A DNA stretch of 64,000 bases from Microbacteriaceae bacterium. GTDB taxonomy: Bacteria; Actinomycetota; Actinomycetes; Actinomycetales; Microbacteriaceae. The notes below the pieces were generated by a model. That model did not search any database. It saw only the letters and a program-made list of their open reading frames with translations, and was not told the origin of the DNA. Both the position numbers and the translations under genes were made by a program. Location of the stretch: assembly GCA_025465095.1 (NCBI GenBank), contig JAODME010000002.1, positions 62,001 to 126,000 on the forward strand. The letters run 5' to 3'. Below, one piece after another: positions 26,401 through 35,002 of this stretch (position 1 is the first letter of the stretch; each line of letters opens with the position of its first letter).

Positions 26401-26839
26401 GCAGCCCCATCGCGGTGGCGGCGGCGGGCACGAGGCCTCCCGAGGATGCGGCGCCGGTGAGCCCGGAGACCACCGATTTCCACGCCGTCGGCTCGGGGGC
26501 CACCGACACGGGAGGACCGGCCAATTCGCGCACGTGCGACGCGTTGCTGCTGAGCAGGGTCGCGGCGACGTGCTTGCAAGAGGCGCCCACCGGGCAGGTG
26601 CACAAGTTGTGCCCGGGAAGGCTGCGGCCACGGACATCCGAGACGAGGTCGATATGGCAGCGGTAGGTGTTCGGCCCGTTGCCGTGCACGACCCCGCTCA
26701 GTCGGCCAGCGCCACCGTCCCATTCGAAAGACGCGACGGCCCCGTTGCGCGCGTACTCCTGTCCGCGCCCGAACGAGGGCGGGCCGACGAGCCGGATGAT
26801 GTCGGCGACATCCACCATCGGGAAGCCGGCCGCGAACAT
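23465..26839 (-). CDS. SWIM-domain SNF2/HepA-type helicase
   Basis: 1124 residues. A SWIM zinc finger at about residues 80-93 reads [11 protein letters not shown]. A long middle region follows, then a two-lobed SNF2 motor: Walker [13 protein letters not shown] (about 680), [11 protein letters not shown], the DEAQ box [11 protein letters not shown], and in lobe 2 [61 protein letters not shown]2 proteins of this length are widespread in actinobacteria and are thought to remodel or translocate on DNA; the exact role is unknown. The start is supported by a TACCAT -10 at 26851-26846, 6 nt before the ATG (leaderless). Confidence 0.92.
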   Translation of the reverse strand: [1124 protein letters not shown]

Positions 26840-26886
26840 CCGTCAATGGTACGGCGTGTAGCGGTCGCCCGACCCAGGACGTTACG

Positions 26887-28269
26887 CTAGCCGACCAGGG
26901 CTTGTGCGCGTCGAGTCGCCAACCGCAGGTCAAGTTCGCGCATCACCATCACGGCGAGGTCCTCGAGCGTAGCGAGCTCCTCCGCCGTCACCGTTCTGGC
27001 TTCGAAGTCCAACACACAGAGGGTGCCGAGGTTGAAGCCGTCGTGCGTTCGGAGAGGCACCCCCGCGTAGAACTGCACGCCGAATTCGCCCGCCACCAAC
27101 TCGTTGGCGAGCGCGCGGGGATCCACCCGCGCATTCTCGACGACCCACGGCTCGTCATGCATGATGGCCGAGGCGCAGAGGCCCGGCTCCCTGTCGATCT
27201 GCTCGACGTCCACCCCGCGGTGCGCGGGGAACCAGATGCGGTCGTGGTCGACAATGCTGACGATCGCGATCGGCACCGAGAACACCCGCGCGGCGATCGC
27301 CGTGATCCGGTCGAAGGTACCGTCGGGTAGGGTGTCGAGGATGTCGTAGCGGTGAACGGCCTCCATCCGAGCCGACTCGTTCGCCGGCAGAATGGTCGGA
27401 TCCGTGAGGGCATGGCGCCCATAGGCGGCAGCGATGGCCCGCCGCAGCGCCTTGACGATGTCCCCAATGGCAGGACGATCCTCGGGCAATCGCGCGGTCA
27501 TCGCGGTAAGCAGCTCCCGCCATTCCGGGGGGAGGGTGTCTGGAATATCCGGGCCCTTGACGAGCCGGGCCACGGCGGACGGCACCGGTGCGCCCGGAAA
27601 GGCCACCTCGCCGGTGAAGCACTCGAGCAGAACGAGGCCAAACGAGTAGATGTCGCTCGCCGGACCCACGCGCTCCCCCAGAGCCTGCTCGGGGCTGATG
27701 TAGGCGACGGTGCCGGTCACGGCGTTCTCCGCCGTCACCCGCTCGCCGTCGGGAAAGAGCGCGATCCCGAAGTCGGTGAGTTGCGCTCTGGCCGACCCGT
27801 CGTCGTCGCGTTGCTGCGTCAACAGCACGTTCGCCGGCTTGATGTCGCGGTGCACGACGCCGCGCCCGTGGACGTACTCGAGCCCCTCGGCCAGATCGAG
27901 ACCGATCTGCGCGATCAGGCGAACACCCAGCGGTCCCTCGTGGAGTCGGCGCTTCAAGTCCACACCGTCGACGAACTCCATCACGAACACGATGTTTGGA
28001 TTCTCCGGGTCGGTGCGGTCGACGGCGACGTCGAGCAGCGTGACGAGGCTGTGATGGCTGAGGCTGGCCACAGTGTTGATCTCGCCCTGCTGGCGTCGCA
28101 GGTCGTCCTTCATCGCGGCGCTCGAGCGGAAGACCTTGACCGCGACGTCGCGGCCGAGAAATTCATCGCGGGCCAGGTACACCTTGGCCATTCCGCCCTG
28201 CCCCAGCAGTCCCTTCAACCGGTATCTGCCGTGCAGGATGTCATCGACTCGCCCACCCTGCTCGCCCAT
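26887..28269 (-). CDS. Soluble Ser/Thr protein kinase with C-terminal GAF domain
   Basis: 460 residues. Complete kinase domain at about 15-275: LLGQGGMAKVYLA, Lys45, catalytic HRDIKPAN (Asp142), TDFGIA (Asp166), TGTVAYISPEQ. A GAF sensor domain fills residues 305-455 (RITAIAARVFSVPIAIVSIV, EPWVVENARVDPR, GVPLRTHDGFNLGTLCVLD). There is no transmembrane helix or PASTA/extracellular sensor, so it must read an internal signal (small ligand or redox/light state) through GAF. Start at the ATG with GGGGG 8 nt upstream; a 34-residue in-frame extension is not kinase-like. It lies 65 nt downstream of the DarT-like gene on the same strand and may be co-transcribed with it. Confidence 0.9.
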   Translation of the reverse strand: MGEQGGRVDDILHGRYRLKGLLGQGGMAKVYLARDEFLGRDVAVKVFRSSAAMKDDLRRQQGEINTVASLSHHSLVTLLDVAVDRTDPENPNIVFVMEFVDGVDLKRRLHEGPLGVRLIAQIGLDLAEGLEYVHGRGVVHRDIKPANVLLTQQRDDDGSARAQLTDFGIALFPDGERVTAENAVTGTVAYISPEQALGERVGPASDIYSFGLVLLECFTGEVAFPGAPVPSAVARLVKGPDIPDTLPPEWRELLTAMTARLPEDRPAIGDIVKALRRAIAAAYGRHALTDPTILPANESARMEAVHRYDILDTLPDGTFDRITAIAARVFSVPIAIVSIVDHDRIWFPAHRGVDVEQIDREPGLCASAIMHDEPWVVENARVDPRALANELVAGEFGVQFYAGVPLRTHDGFNLGTLCVLDFEARTVTAEELATLEDLAVMVMRELDLRLATRRAQALVG

Positions 28270-28334
28270 CGATTCGACCCCCTTTATCAGACGAAGCAAT
28301 TCTAAGCAGAATCGGTGCCTGGGGTCGCACGGAT

Positions 28335-29183
28335 TCAGTCCGCGGGCGCGTCCTCCGGCCGTGCGAACCACGGCGGGTACACCGCAACCCGCGGGTGGTA
28401 GGCCGATGAGCCCAGAATCGCCCGCACCGCGTCACGTGCCCTGTCGTTCGCAATTCCGACGAGGGTCACGGCGTCGAACGGGACGGACTCGCGCACGAGG
28501 AATTCGGCGTTCAGGATGGCGTCCGACTCGGTATCGGCGACGAGTCGCCGCAGGATGCGCTCGGAGGCCTCAAGGGTCGCGCCGAACCGGGTGCGAGCGT
28601 CTGCAGCATCCCCGTCAGTGACGACGATCGGCGCCCGGCCGGGCTCGTCCCGACCGCCCTGCGCCTTGACGACGTTCGTGACCGTGCTCACCAGGACAAC
28701 GAATTCGGATGCGGCGAAGCTGGTGGTGGCCGGCGAGAAACGGTCATCGGGAGTCTGCGCGCGAATTCCCTCCCAGAGGCTCGCGTTGGGCGACAGGAAG
28801 AACGGCACATGGCTCGCGACGCTCGGGCTGCCCGGTCCCGCGACGAGGGTGCTTCGCCGGGCATCCCTGTTCTCCGAAGATGAAATGTCGACGCGCGGGC
28901 GGGCGGGCAGCGTCTCGTTCTGGTCGGCCAGGAGGCTGCCGCTGCTGAGGATGCCTGCGAGGTTGCTCATGTGCGTGACGTGGTAGATGCGCTGCTCGCC
29001 GACGTTGGCCGGCCGCTTCCCCTCCGCCGCGCTCGCGACTCGTCTCGGTGGCGCGCTCGTCGTGCGCAGCGAGCTCTTCACTTGACGGGGCGCTGGCGGC
29101 GGTGCGACGACCACTGGCGGCGCCTTGGGGCTGCAAACGTCGCAGCGGTCTATCGCCAATCCGTGGATACATTCGTCGATCAC
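28335..29183 (-). CDS. DarT-like (DUF4433) ADP-ribosyltransferase with N-terminal Cys/His motif
   Basis: 282 residues. Residues 5-17 form a C-x-H-G-x5-C-x2-C knuckle (ECIHGLAIDRCDVC), then a basic Pro-rich linker. From about residue 64 the DUF4433 fold begins with RIYHVTHMSNLAGILSSGSL, continues through HVPFFLSPNASLWEGI, and has NAEFLVRESVPFDAVTLVGI with Glu227 where DarT keeps its catalytic glutamate. DarT transfers ADP-ribose to thymidine in single-stranded DNA and is normally paired with DarG, a macrodomain hydrolase. No macrodomain gene is adjacent. GTG start 6 nt after a TAGGGT -10 (29195-29190), a leaderless arrangement. It could be a toxin, a housekeeping DNA modifier, or inactive. Confidence 0.82.
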   Translation of the reverse strand: MIDECIHGLAIDRCDVCSPKAPPVVVAPPPAPRQVKSSLRTTSAPPRRVASAAEGKRPANVGEQRIYHVTHMSNLAGILSSGSLLADQNETLPARPRVDISSSENRDARRSTLVAGPGSPSVASHVPFFLSPNASLWEGIRAQTPDDRFSPATTSFAASEFVVLVSTVTNVVKAQGGRDEPGRAPIVVTDGDAADARTRFGATLEASERILRRLVADTESDAILNAEFLVRESVPFDAVTLVGIANDRARDAVRAILGSSAYHPRVAVYPPWFARPEDAPAD

Positions 29184-29192
29184 CCTTTAACC

Positions 29193-30854
29193 CTACGCTT
29201 GATGGGACAACCCTCTTTGCCTCGACTCGCTGGGGCCCGGGCTGTAGACCTCAAGCGCTCCCGGCATGATGCGTATTGAGGCGCTGTAGCCGCCATCGTG
29301 GGCCCGATTCTCCGGCGTGGACACCTCACCGTCGTGGGCGAAACCTGCGGCGTCTCCATCGCGTCCCCGCACGTGCACGCGTATCTCATCGGTGGTGAAG
29401 GCCTCGATGGTGGCCGTCTCCGGCAAGCGGGGAAGGCGGTCGAGGACCGCCGACGCCTTCCTGCCGAACGCGAGCGCAACGAGCCCGCGGATGCCCGGCG
29501 ATCTGCCACGCGCGTGAAGCACGCGCACATCGAGCGCTCCGTCGTCGAGGCGACGACGCTGCATCGGCACCATCGAGACGGAGGAATTACGACCGACGGA
29601 GACCGCGACGGACCAGACGGTAGCCCGTCGCCCGTCGACCGTCACCTCGATCGGGTCCGCTCCTGCGAGCACCCGCACCGCGGCGACCACTGCGGCGACG
29701 GGCTTGCCGAGACGCTTCTCGTGCTTTTCCCGCTCGGCGATGAAGTCGGGATAGATGCCGACGGATGCCGCGTTGAGCACCGTCATCGCGCGGCGGTCGG
29801 CCTCGCTGCCGGTCTTTTCGCCGCCTTCTGCCCCGTCATCGAGTTTGAGCTCGGCGACGTCGACCCGTCGCCCGGCGCCCGCCCGAAGGGCCGCGATCCC
29901 GACATCGATCGTCAGCGCACCGGACGTGCGCGCGAAATGATTGAAGGTCCCGCCGGGAAGCACGAGCAGTGGCAGTCCGGCGTGGCGGGCCGCATCGGCC
30001 ACCGCCGCGACCGATCCGTCGCCTCCGCAGATTCCGAGAACACGGGGTGGATCGGCCGAGGCGACGACGTCGCGCACAAGCGTCGCGATGTCGTCCCCGC
30101 CCTGGAGAGGATGGATGACCGCGCCGGGGAGAGCCTGCCCCAACTCCCGCACCGGGTCCGGTCGGCGCGGGTCGATGCCGGAGGACGGGTTGACGATGAT
30201 GAACGCTCCCGCGCCGTCCCCGAGTGCGGGAAGCGGGACGGCGGGAGCCTTTGCCACGTCCTTGACGGGGGAAGGAGCGGGAAGCAGCATCCGTCCGACA
30301 ACGGCCACGGCGGCGCCCAGGGCTGCTCCGCCGAGCACGTCCGAAAGCCAGTGCGCGCCCGTGTGCATTCTCGAGTAGGCCACCGCGGCGCTCAATGGCG
30401 CGATTGCAGCGCCGGACGGACCCGATTCGAGGGCCACCCCGGTGGCGAACGCCACGGCGCTCGCCGTGTGACCGGACGGAAACGACGGTGAGGTCGGCGT
30501 CTTCTTGAGCTGCCGACCGATCGGCACGTTCTTCAGGAGCGGCCGGTCGCCTCCGAAGACGTTTTTTCCGATCAGGTTGGCGACGATGCTGCTGAGGATG
30601 AGTGAGGCGAAACCGCGCACCGCCCCTCGGCGCGGCGATCCGCCGGAACCATACAGGGCGATCGCGATCACGGCCCACAGCATGCTGCGGTCTGCGCTTC
30701 GAGAGAGCTGCGCGATGCCGCGGTCAAGCCAGCGTCGATGATGCAGTCGGTTGATGGAATCGGCGGCGCGGGCATCCATCCGGCGCACCCCCGGCGGCAT
30801 GATCATGAGGCGGCGCATCGCGACGAGGGGATTCATGAGCATTTTCGGACCCAT
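29193..30854 (-). CDS. PAP2 phosphatase fused to diacylglycerol/sphingosine-type lipid kinase
   Basis: 553 residues. The N-terminal ~210 residues are a PAP2 acid phosphatase with several membrane spans and the motifs KNVFGGDRP, PSFPSGHTASA and SRMHTGAHWLSDVLGG. The C-terminal half is a lipid kinase catalytic domain: FIIVNPSSG, then GICGGDGSVAAVADAA, LPGGTFNHFA, MQRRRLDDGALDV. Members of this fusion type presumably dephosphorylate and phosphorylate prenyl or glycerolipids at the membrane; the acceptor is unknown. The ATG is 6 nt after a TACGCT -10 (30866-30861). The frame stays open to 31946 but that extension is non-coding and antisense-free filler. Confidence 0.88.
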   Translation of the reverse strand: MGPKMLMNPLVAMRRLMIMPPGVRRMDARAADSINRLHHRRWLDRGIAQLSRSADRSMLWAVIAIALYGSGGSPRRGAVRGFASLILSSIVANLIGKNVFGGDRPLLKNVPIGRQLKKTPTSPSFPSGHTASAVAFATGVALESGPSGAAIAPLSAAVAYSRMHTGAHWLSDVLGGAALGAAVAVVGRMLLPAPSPVKDVAKAPAVPLPALGDGAGAFIIVNPSSGIDPRRPDPVRELGQALPGAVIHPLQGGDDIATLVRDVVASADPPRVLGICGGDGSVAAVADAARHAGLPLLVLPGGTFNHFARTSGALTIDVGIAALRAGAGRRVDVAELKLDDGAEGGEKTGSEADRRAMTVLNAASVGIYPDFIAEREKHEKRLGKPVAAVVAAVRVLAGADPIEVTVDGRRATVWSVAVSVGRNSSVSMVPMQRRRLDDGALDVRVLHARGRSPGIRGLVALAFGRKASAVLDRLPRLPETATIEAFTTDEIRVHVRGRDGDAAGFAHDGEVSTPENRAHDGGYSASIRIMPGALEVYSPGPSESRQRGLSHQA

Positions 30855-30943
30855 GGCCCCAGCGTAGGGCCGGGGCCTGCCTACCGGAAGGAGTTCGATC
30901 TGAGGATCCACCGGGTCGCCGGAGCAACGCCGACCGTTGCGAA

Positions 30944-31855
30944 TCACCGCGCCTTGTTCTCCGCCTTCACCCGCTTCCGCATGTCGCCGTCCAGGCCGCG
31001 CCCACCGTGCATCGGCGTGTGCAGTGCACCAGGGGTCGGTGGAGCCGCGACGGGGGAACTGTCCAGATACTTCTTGATCATCTTCGCGGTCAACCGCTCC
31101 GTCCGGTGGGGCATGAGTCGGGACGACAGGCCCGAGCCCTTCCCCTGGCCGACATCGACCGACCACTTCGGGTGACGGACCATCTTGACAACCGCCTTGA
31201 CGACCTTTCTGGTGTCGTTCGGGAGGGGCATCCGCAGCGTCCTGCCGGTGTAGTTCGCGGCGTGCTCGAACCACGGGGTGTCGGTCACCCACGGGTTCAC
31301 GGTGCACACCCGGATTCGCTTCAACTTGCGCGCCACGAGCTCCTCGCGCAGCACCTCGCCGAGGCCGACCACTCCGAACTTGGCGGCGACATAGGAGGCG
31401 TAGAACGGGAACGGCGTCTTGCCGCCGGAGGAGGCGACGTTGATCAAGATGCCGCGGCCCTCCTGCTCGAAGTGGGCGAGGGCGATGTGGCTGCCGTTGA
31501 CCACACCGACGAGGGTCGTCTCGATCGTTTTCGCATGGTCCTCGAGCGGGATGTCGGTGAAATTTCCGGCCGCGCCGACGCCGGCGTTGTTGATCCACAC
31601 GTCGATGCCGCCGAAGCGCTCGATCGCGGCATCCTTCACCCGTGCGAGGTCGTCGGCGCTGCCGACATCCGCGGTCACGGCGATCGCGTTGCCCAATCGA
31701 CTGGCGATCTCCTCGATCAGGTCGGTGCGTCGAGCCACGAGCACGACGTTCGCCCCGGACTTGGCGAGCTTTTCGGTGACGCCGCGCCCGATCCCGCTGG
31801 ACGCCCCAGTGATCACCACGGTGAGCGGTTCGGACTTGTTGGTCAGTTTTGGCAC
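30944..31855 (-). CDS. Short-chain dehydrogenase/reductase
   Basis: 303 residues. Rossmann motif VITGASSGIGRG near the N-terminus, NNAGVGAAGNF, and the catalytic INVASS..PFYASYVAAKFG (Ser, Tyr, Lys). The C-terminal basic tail of about 50 residues (KKYLDSSPV..MRKRVKAENKAR) is typical of membrane-associated SDRs. GTG start with GAGAGGAA upstream. Substrate unknown. Same orientation as the lipid kinase fusion, 89 bp away. Confidence 0.9.
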   Translation of the reverse strand: MPKLTNKSEPLTVVITGASSGIGRGVTEKLAKSGANVVLVARRTDLIEEIASRLGNAIAVTADVGSADDLARVKDAAIERFGGIDVWINNAGVGAAGNFTDIPLEDHAKTIETTLVGVVNGSHIALAHFEQEGRGILINVASSGGKTPFPFYASYVAAKFGVVGLGEVLREELVARKLKRIRVCTVNPWVTDTPWFEHAANYTGRTLRMPLPNDTRKVVKAVVKMVRHPKWSVDVGQGKGSGLSSRLMPHRTERLTAKMIKKYLDSSPVAAPPTPGALHTPMHGGRGLDGDMRKRVKAENKAR

Positions 31856-32045
31856 GGCAATTCCTCTCTCGACGGACGAGCTCCCGGCTCGACGGACAAC
31901 ATCCGACGCTGCCACCGATGCCGGCGAGAGTAAACGGGGTTGCCATCGCCGCGGAATGGGTCCAAGCCTGCCCATAGCTCCGTCGCGAGGCTGCTGGTCG
32001 CGGGAAGTGACGTGCGGGTGCTCAGCGGTCGCGCGGGGAACGAAG

Positions 32046-33419
32046 TCAGCCCGTGTGGCGATCCGCGATGTTCAGCGCCTCGTCGATAATCGACAGACCG
32101 CGCCGCAGATCGTCCTCACTGATGATGAGCGGCGGCGCGAGGTGCATGCGGTTGAAATGCACGAACGGCCAGAGGCCGGCACGCTTGCACTCCGCCGCGA
32201 CTTCGGCCATCGGCGCAGCATCTGTTCCCGTCGCGTTGAACGGCACGAGCGGTTCGCGTGTCTCCCGGTTGCGCACCAGTTCGAGCGCCCAGAACAGGCC
32301 GGTTCCACGCACCTCACCGAGGCTTGGATGCCTGTCGAACCAGGATTCGAGTTCTGGTCGGATGACGCGATCGCCGAGGTCCTTCACCCGGTCGAGGATG
32401 CCGTCCCGCTCGAACACGCGGAACGTCGCGACGCCCGCCGCGCAGGCGAGCGGATGCCCGGAGTAGGTGAGCCCGCCGGGATAGACCCGATCGTCGAAGG
32501 TGCGAGCGATCCTCTCCGACATGATGACGCCGCCGAGCGGCACGTAGCCGGAGTTGACGCCCTTCGCGAAGGTGATGAGGTCGGGCGCGACGTCGAAGGC
32601 GTTCACCGCGAACCACTCGCCGATACGCCCGAAGCCGACCATCACCTCGTCGGCGATGTAGACGATTGCGTATTTGTCGCACAACGCGCGAACGCCCGCA
32701 AGGTATCCCGGCGGAGGAACGAGCACGCCGTTGGTGCCGACGATCGTCTCGATGATGATGCCCGCGATCGTCGCCGACCCCTCAAGGATGATCTGCTGCT
32801 CGAGGTGCGCGAGGGCCCGCTCGGACTCCTGCTCCGCGGTGTCCGCGTAGAACGCCGAACGGTACGTGTAGGGGCCGAAGAAGTGCACGACCGAACTGTC
32901 GCCCGGCTCGTTCGCCCAGCGCCGCGGGTCACCGGTGAGCGCCATCGTCGTCGCCGTGCCGCCATGATACGAGCGGTACTGCGACATGATCTTGCGCCGG
33001 CCGGTGTGCAGCCGGGCCATCCGCACGGCATGCTCGTTCGCGTCGGCGCCGCCGTTCGTGAAGAAGACCTTCGCGGCACCCTGGAAGGAGTGCTCCACGA
33101 TCAGTCGGGCGAGCTCCCCGCGCACGTCGTTGGCCATCGCCGGCTGGATGGTGGCCAGCTTGCCCGCCTGATCCTGGATCGCCGCTATCAGATCCGGATG
33201 CTGGTGGCCGAGGTTCAGGTTCACCAGCTGCGAACCGAAGTCGAGGTACGTGTTCCCCTCGTAGTCCCAGAACGTCGACCCCGCACCGCCGGCGACCGGC
33301 AGGGGATTGAGCGCGGCCTGGGCCGACCAGGAATGGAACACGAAGGAGCGGTCATCCGCCCGCACCTGCGCCTCCGGCGCCTGGTCGCTGACCAGGTCGC
33401 CCGATGCGGCGATCGTCAT
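32046..33419 (-). CDS. Class III (omega) aminotransferase
   Basis: 457 residues. PLP-fold landmarks: NLNLGHQHPDLIAAI, VFFTNGGADANEHAVRMAR, IVYIADEVMVGFGRIG, and the lysine segment LITFAKGVNSGYVPLG. The length and SYHGGTATTMALTGDPRRW motif resemble beta-alanine/taurine:pyruvate aminotransferases. It follows mmsA by 14 bp in a PucR-facing operon, so the likely pathway is omega-deamination of a beta-amino acid such as beta-alanine to a semialdehyde, which the MmsA enzyme would oxidise. Amino donor is inferred. Confidence 0.9.
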   Translation of the reverse strand: MTIAASGDLVSDQAPEAQVRADDRSFVFHSWSAQAALNPLPVAGGAGSTFWDYEGNTYLDFGSQLVNLNLGHQHPDLIAAIQDQAGKLATIQPAMANDVRGELARLIVEHSFQGAAKVFFTNGGADANEHAVRMARLHTGRRKIMSQYRSYHGGTATTMALTGDPRRWANEPGDSSVVHFFGPYTYRSAFYADTAEQESERALAHLEQQIILEGSATIAGIIIETIVGTNGVLVPPPGYLAGVRALCDKYAIVYIADEVMVGFGRIGEWFAVNAFDVAPDLITFAKGVNSGYVPLGGVIMSERIARTFDDRVYPGGLTYSGHPLACAAGVATFRVFERDGILDRVKDLGDRVIRPELESWFDRHPSLGEVRGTGLFWALELVRNRETREPLVPFNATGTDAAPMAEVAAECKRAGLWPFVHFNRMHLAPPLIISEDDLRRGLSIIDEALNIADRHTG

Positions 33420-33433
33420 CGTTCGTACCGTCC

Positions 33434-34918
33434 TTACGAGTTGCTCGGGAAGCCGAGATCAACCTGCGAGGTCGACGGGTCGGGCCAGCGCGAGGTGATC
33501 ACCTTGCTGCGCGTGTAGAAGTGCACGCTCTCCGGTCCGTAGACGTGTGAATCCCCGAACAGGGAGTTCTTCCAGCCGCCGAACGAGTAGGCGCCGACCG
33601 GAACCGGAATCGGCACGTTGACCCCGACCATGCCCGCCTCGATCTCGAACTCGAACTGCCGCGCCGCACCACCGTCTCTCGTGAAGATGGCTACGCCGTT
33701 CCCGAAGGAGTTGGAGTTGACGAGTGCGACCGCCTCGTCGTAGGTGTCCACTCGCACGACGGCGAGCACGGGGCCGAAGATCTCGTCGGTGTAGACCTTG
33801 CTGGTGGTCTTGACGTCGTCGATAAGGCTCACCCCGATGAAGAATCCGTCGTTGTCGAATGCTTCGTCCCTGCCATCCACGACGACCGTTCCACCCTCGG
33901 CAGCCGCACCCTCGACGTAGGAGGCAACCCGGTCCCGCTGCTCACGCGTGATCAGCGGTCCCATCTCGGAGCGGGCATCGGTTCCATCGCCGATCACGAG
34001 CTTGCCCATCCGGTCCTTTATCGCGGCGACCAGTTCGTCGCCGATCCCGCCGACAGCGACGAGCACACTCACCGCCATGCAGCGCTCGCCCGCGGACCCG
34101 TACGCGGCGGAAACTGCGGCGTCGGCGGCACCGGGGAGATCGGCATCCGGAAGCACGACCATGTGGTTCTTCGCGCCGCCGAGAGCCTGCACCCGCTTGC
34201 CGTTCGCGCTCGCGCGGTTGTAGATCGCCTGCGCGATGGGGGTCGATCCGACGAAGCTGACCGCGCGCACCGTGGGGCTGTCGAGGATGGCGTCGACGGC
34301 CTCCTTGTCGCCATGCACGACGTTGAACACGCCTGCGGGGAGGCCGGCCTCGAGGAACAGCTTGGCGAGAAACACCGACGCGCTCGGGTCCTTCTCGCTC
34401 GGCTTCAGCACGACGGTGTTGCCGCACGCGATCGCGCTCGCGACCATCCAGAGCGGAACCATCACGGGGAAGTTGAACGGGGTGATGCAACCGACGACGC
34501 CGACAGGCTGCTTCACGCTGTGAACGTCTACGCCCGTCGACACCTGTTCGCTGTACTCACCCTTGAGCAGCTGCATCAGCCCTGCGGCGAACTCGACGTT
34601 CTCGAGGCCGCGCGCGATCTCGCCCGCTGCGTCAGAAAGCACCTTGCCATGCTCGTTGGTGACGATCGCCGCGAGGTCGGCGCTGCGCTCCTTGAGCAGG
34701 TGGCGCAGACGGAAGAACACGTCAGCGCGCTTGGTGAGGCTTGTCGCGCGCCACTTCGGGAACGCGGCGGCGGCGGCGGCGATTGCCCGATCCGTCTCTG
34801 CCGCGGAGGCGAGGCCGACTTCACGACTGACCTCACCGGTCGCCGGGTTGAACACCGGCGAGGTCCTCGTCGAACCCGACATCTCTTCGCCCGCGATCAA
34901 GTGGGGAATGCGTTCCAT
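33434..34918 (-). CDS. mmsA: Methylmalonate/malonate semialdehyde dehydrogenase (CoA-acylating)
   Basis: 494 residues of the aldehyde dehydrogenase fold. NAD-site segments TPFNFPVMVPLWM and VLKPSEKDPSASVFLAKLF, ALGGAKNHMVVLPDAD and the catalytic Cys280 in GSAGERCMAVS are those of MmsA/IolA, which make acetyl- or propionyl-CoA with loss of CO2. ATG start has GGAGGAG at 8 nt; the 44-codon upstream extension crosses the promoter. First gene of a two-gene operon with an aminotransferase, divergent from a PucR regulator. Confidence 0.93.
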   Translation of the reverse strand: MERIPHLIAGEEMSGSTRTSPVFNPATGEVSREVGLASAAETDRAIAAAAAAFPKWRATSLTKRADVFFRLRHLLKERSADLAAIVTNEHGKVLSDAAGEIARGLENVEFAAGLMQLLKGEYSEQVSTGVDVHSVKQPVGVVGCITPFNFPVMVPLWMVASAIACGNTVVLKPSEKDPSASVFLAKLFLEAGLPAGVFNVVHGDKEAVDAILDSPTVRAVSFVGSTPIAQAIYNRASANGKRVQALGGAKNHMVVLPDADLPGAADAAVSAAYGSAGERCMAVSVLVAVGGIGDELVAAIKDRMGKLVIGDGTDARSEMGPLITREQRDRVASYVEGAAAEGGTVVVDGRDEAFDNDGFFIGVSLIDDVKTTSKVYTDEIFGPVLAVVRVDTYDEAVALVNSNSFGNGVAIFTRDGGAARQFEFEIEAGMVGVNVPIPVPVGAYSFGGWKNSLFGDSHVYGPESVHFYTRSKVITSRWPDPSTSQVDLGFPSNS

Positions 34919-35002
34919 GCTCTGCTCCTCCCGTGGTGCCGCCAACTCGACCGGCGGCGGCTCCGACGTGTTTTCCGCGCAATCCGTCAATCTGTTCGAC
35001 GG

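Noticed and set aside
28270-28371. N-terminal extension of the Ser/Thr kinase to 28371
   Set aside because: It would overlap the end of the DarT-like gene and lacks a ribosome site; GGGGG precedes the internal ATG at 28269.
29193-31946. A 917-codon leftward open frame spanning the lipid kinase fusion and the SDR gene
   Set aside because: Only 29193-30854 has domain content. The remainder is an Arg-rich shadow of the SDR gene, which is in another frame with its own motifs and ribosome site.
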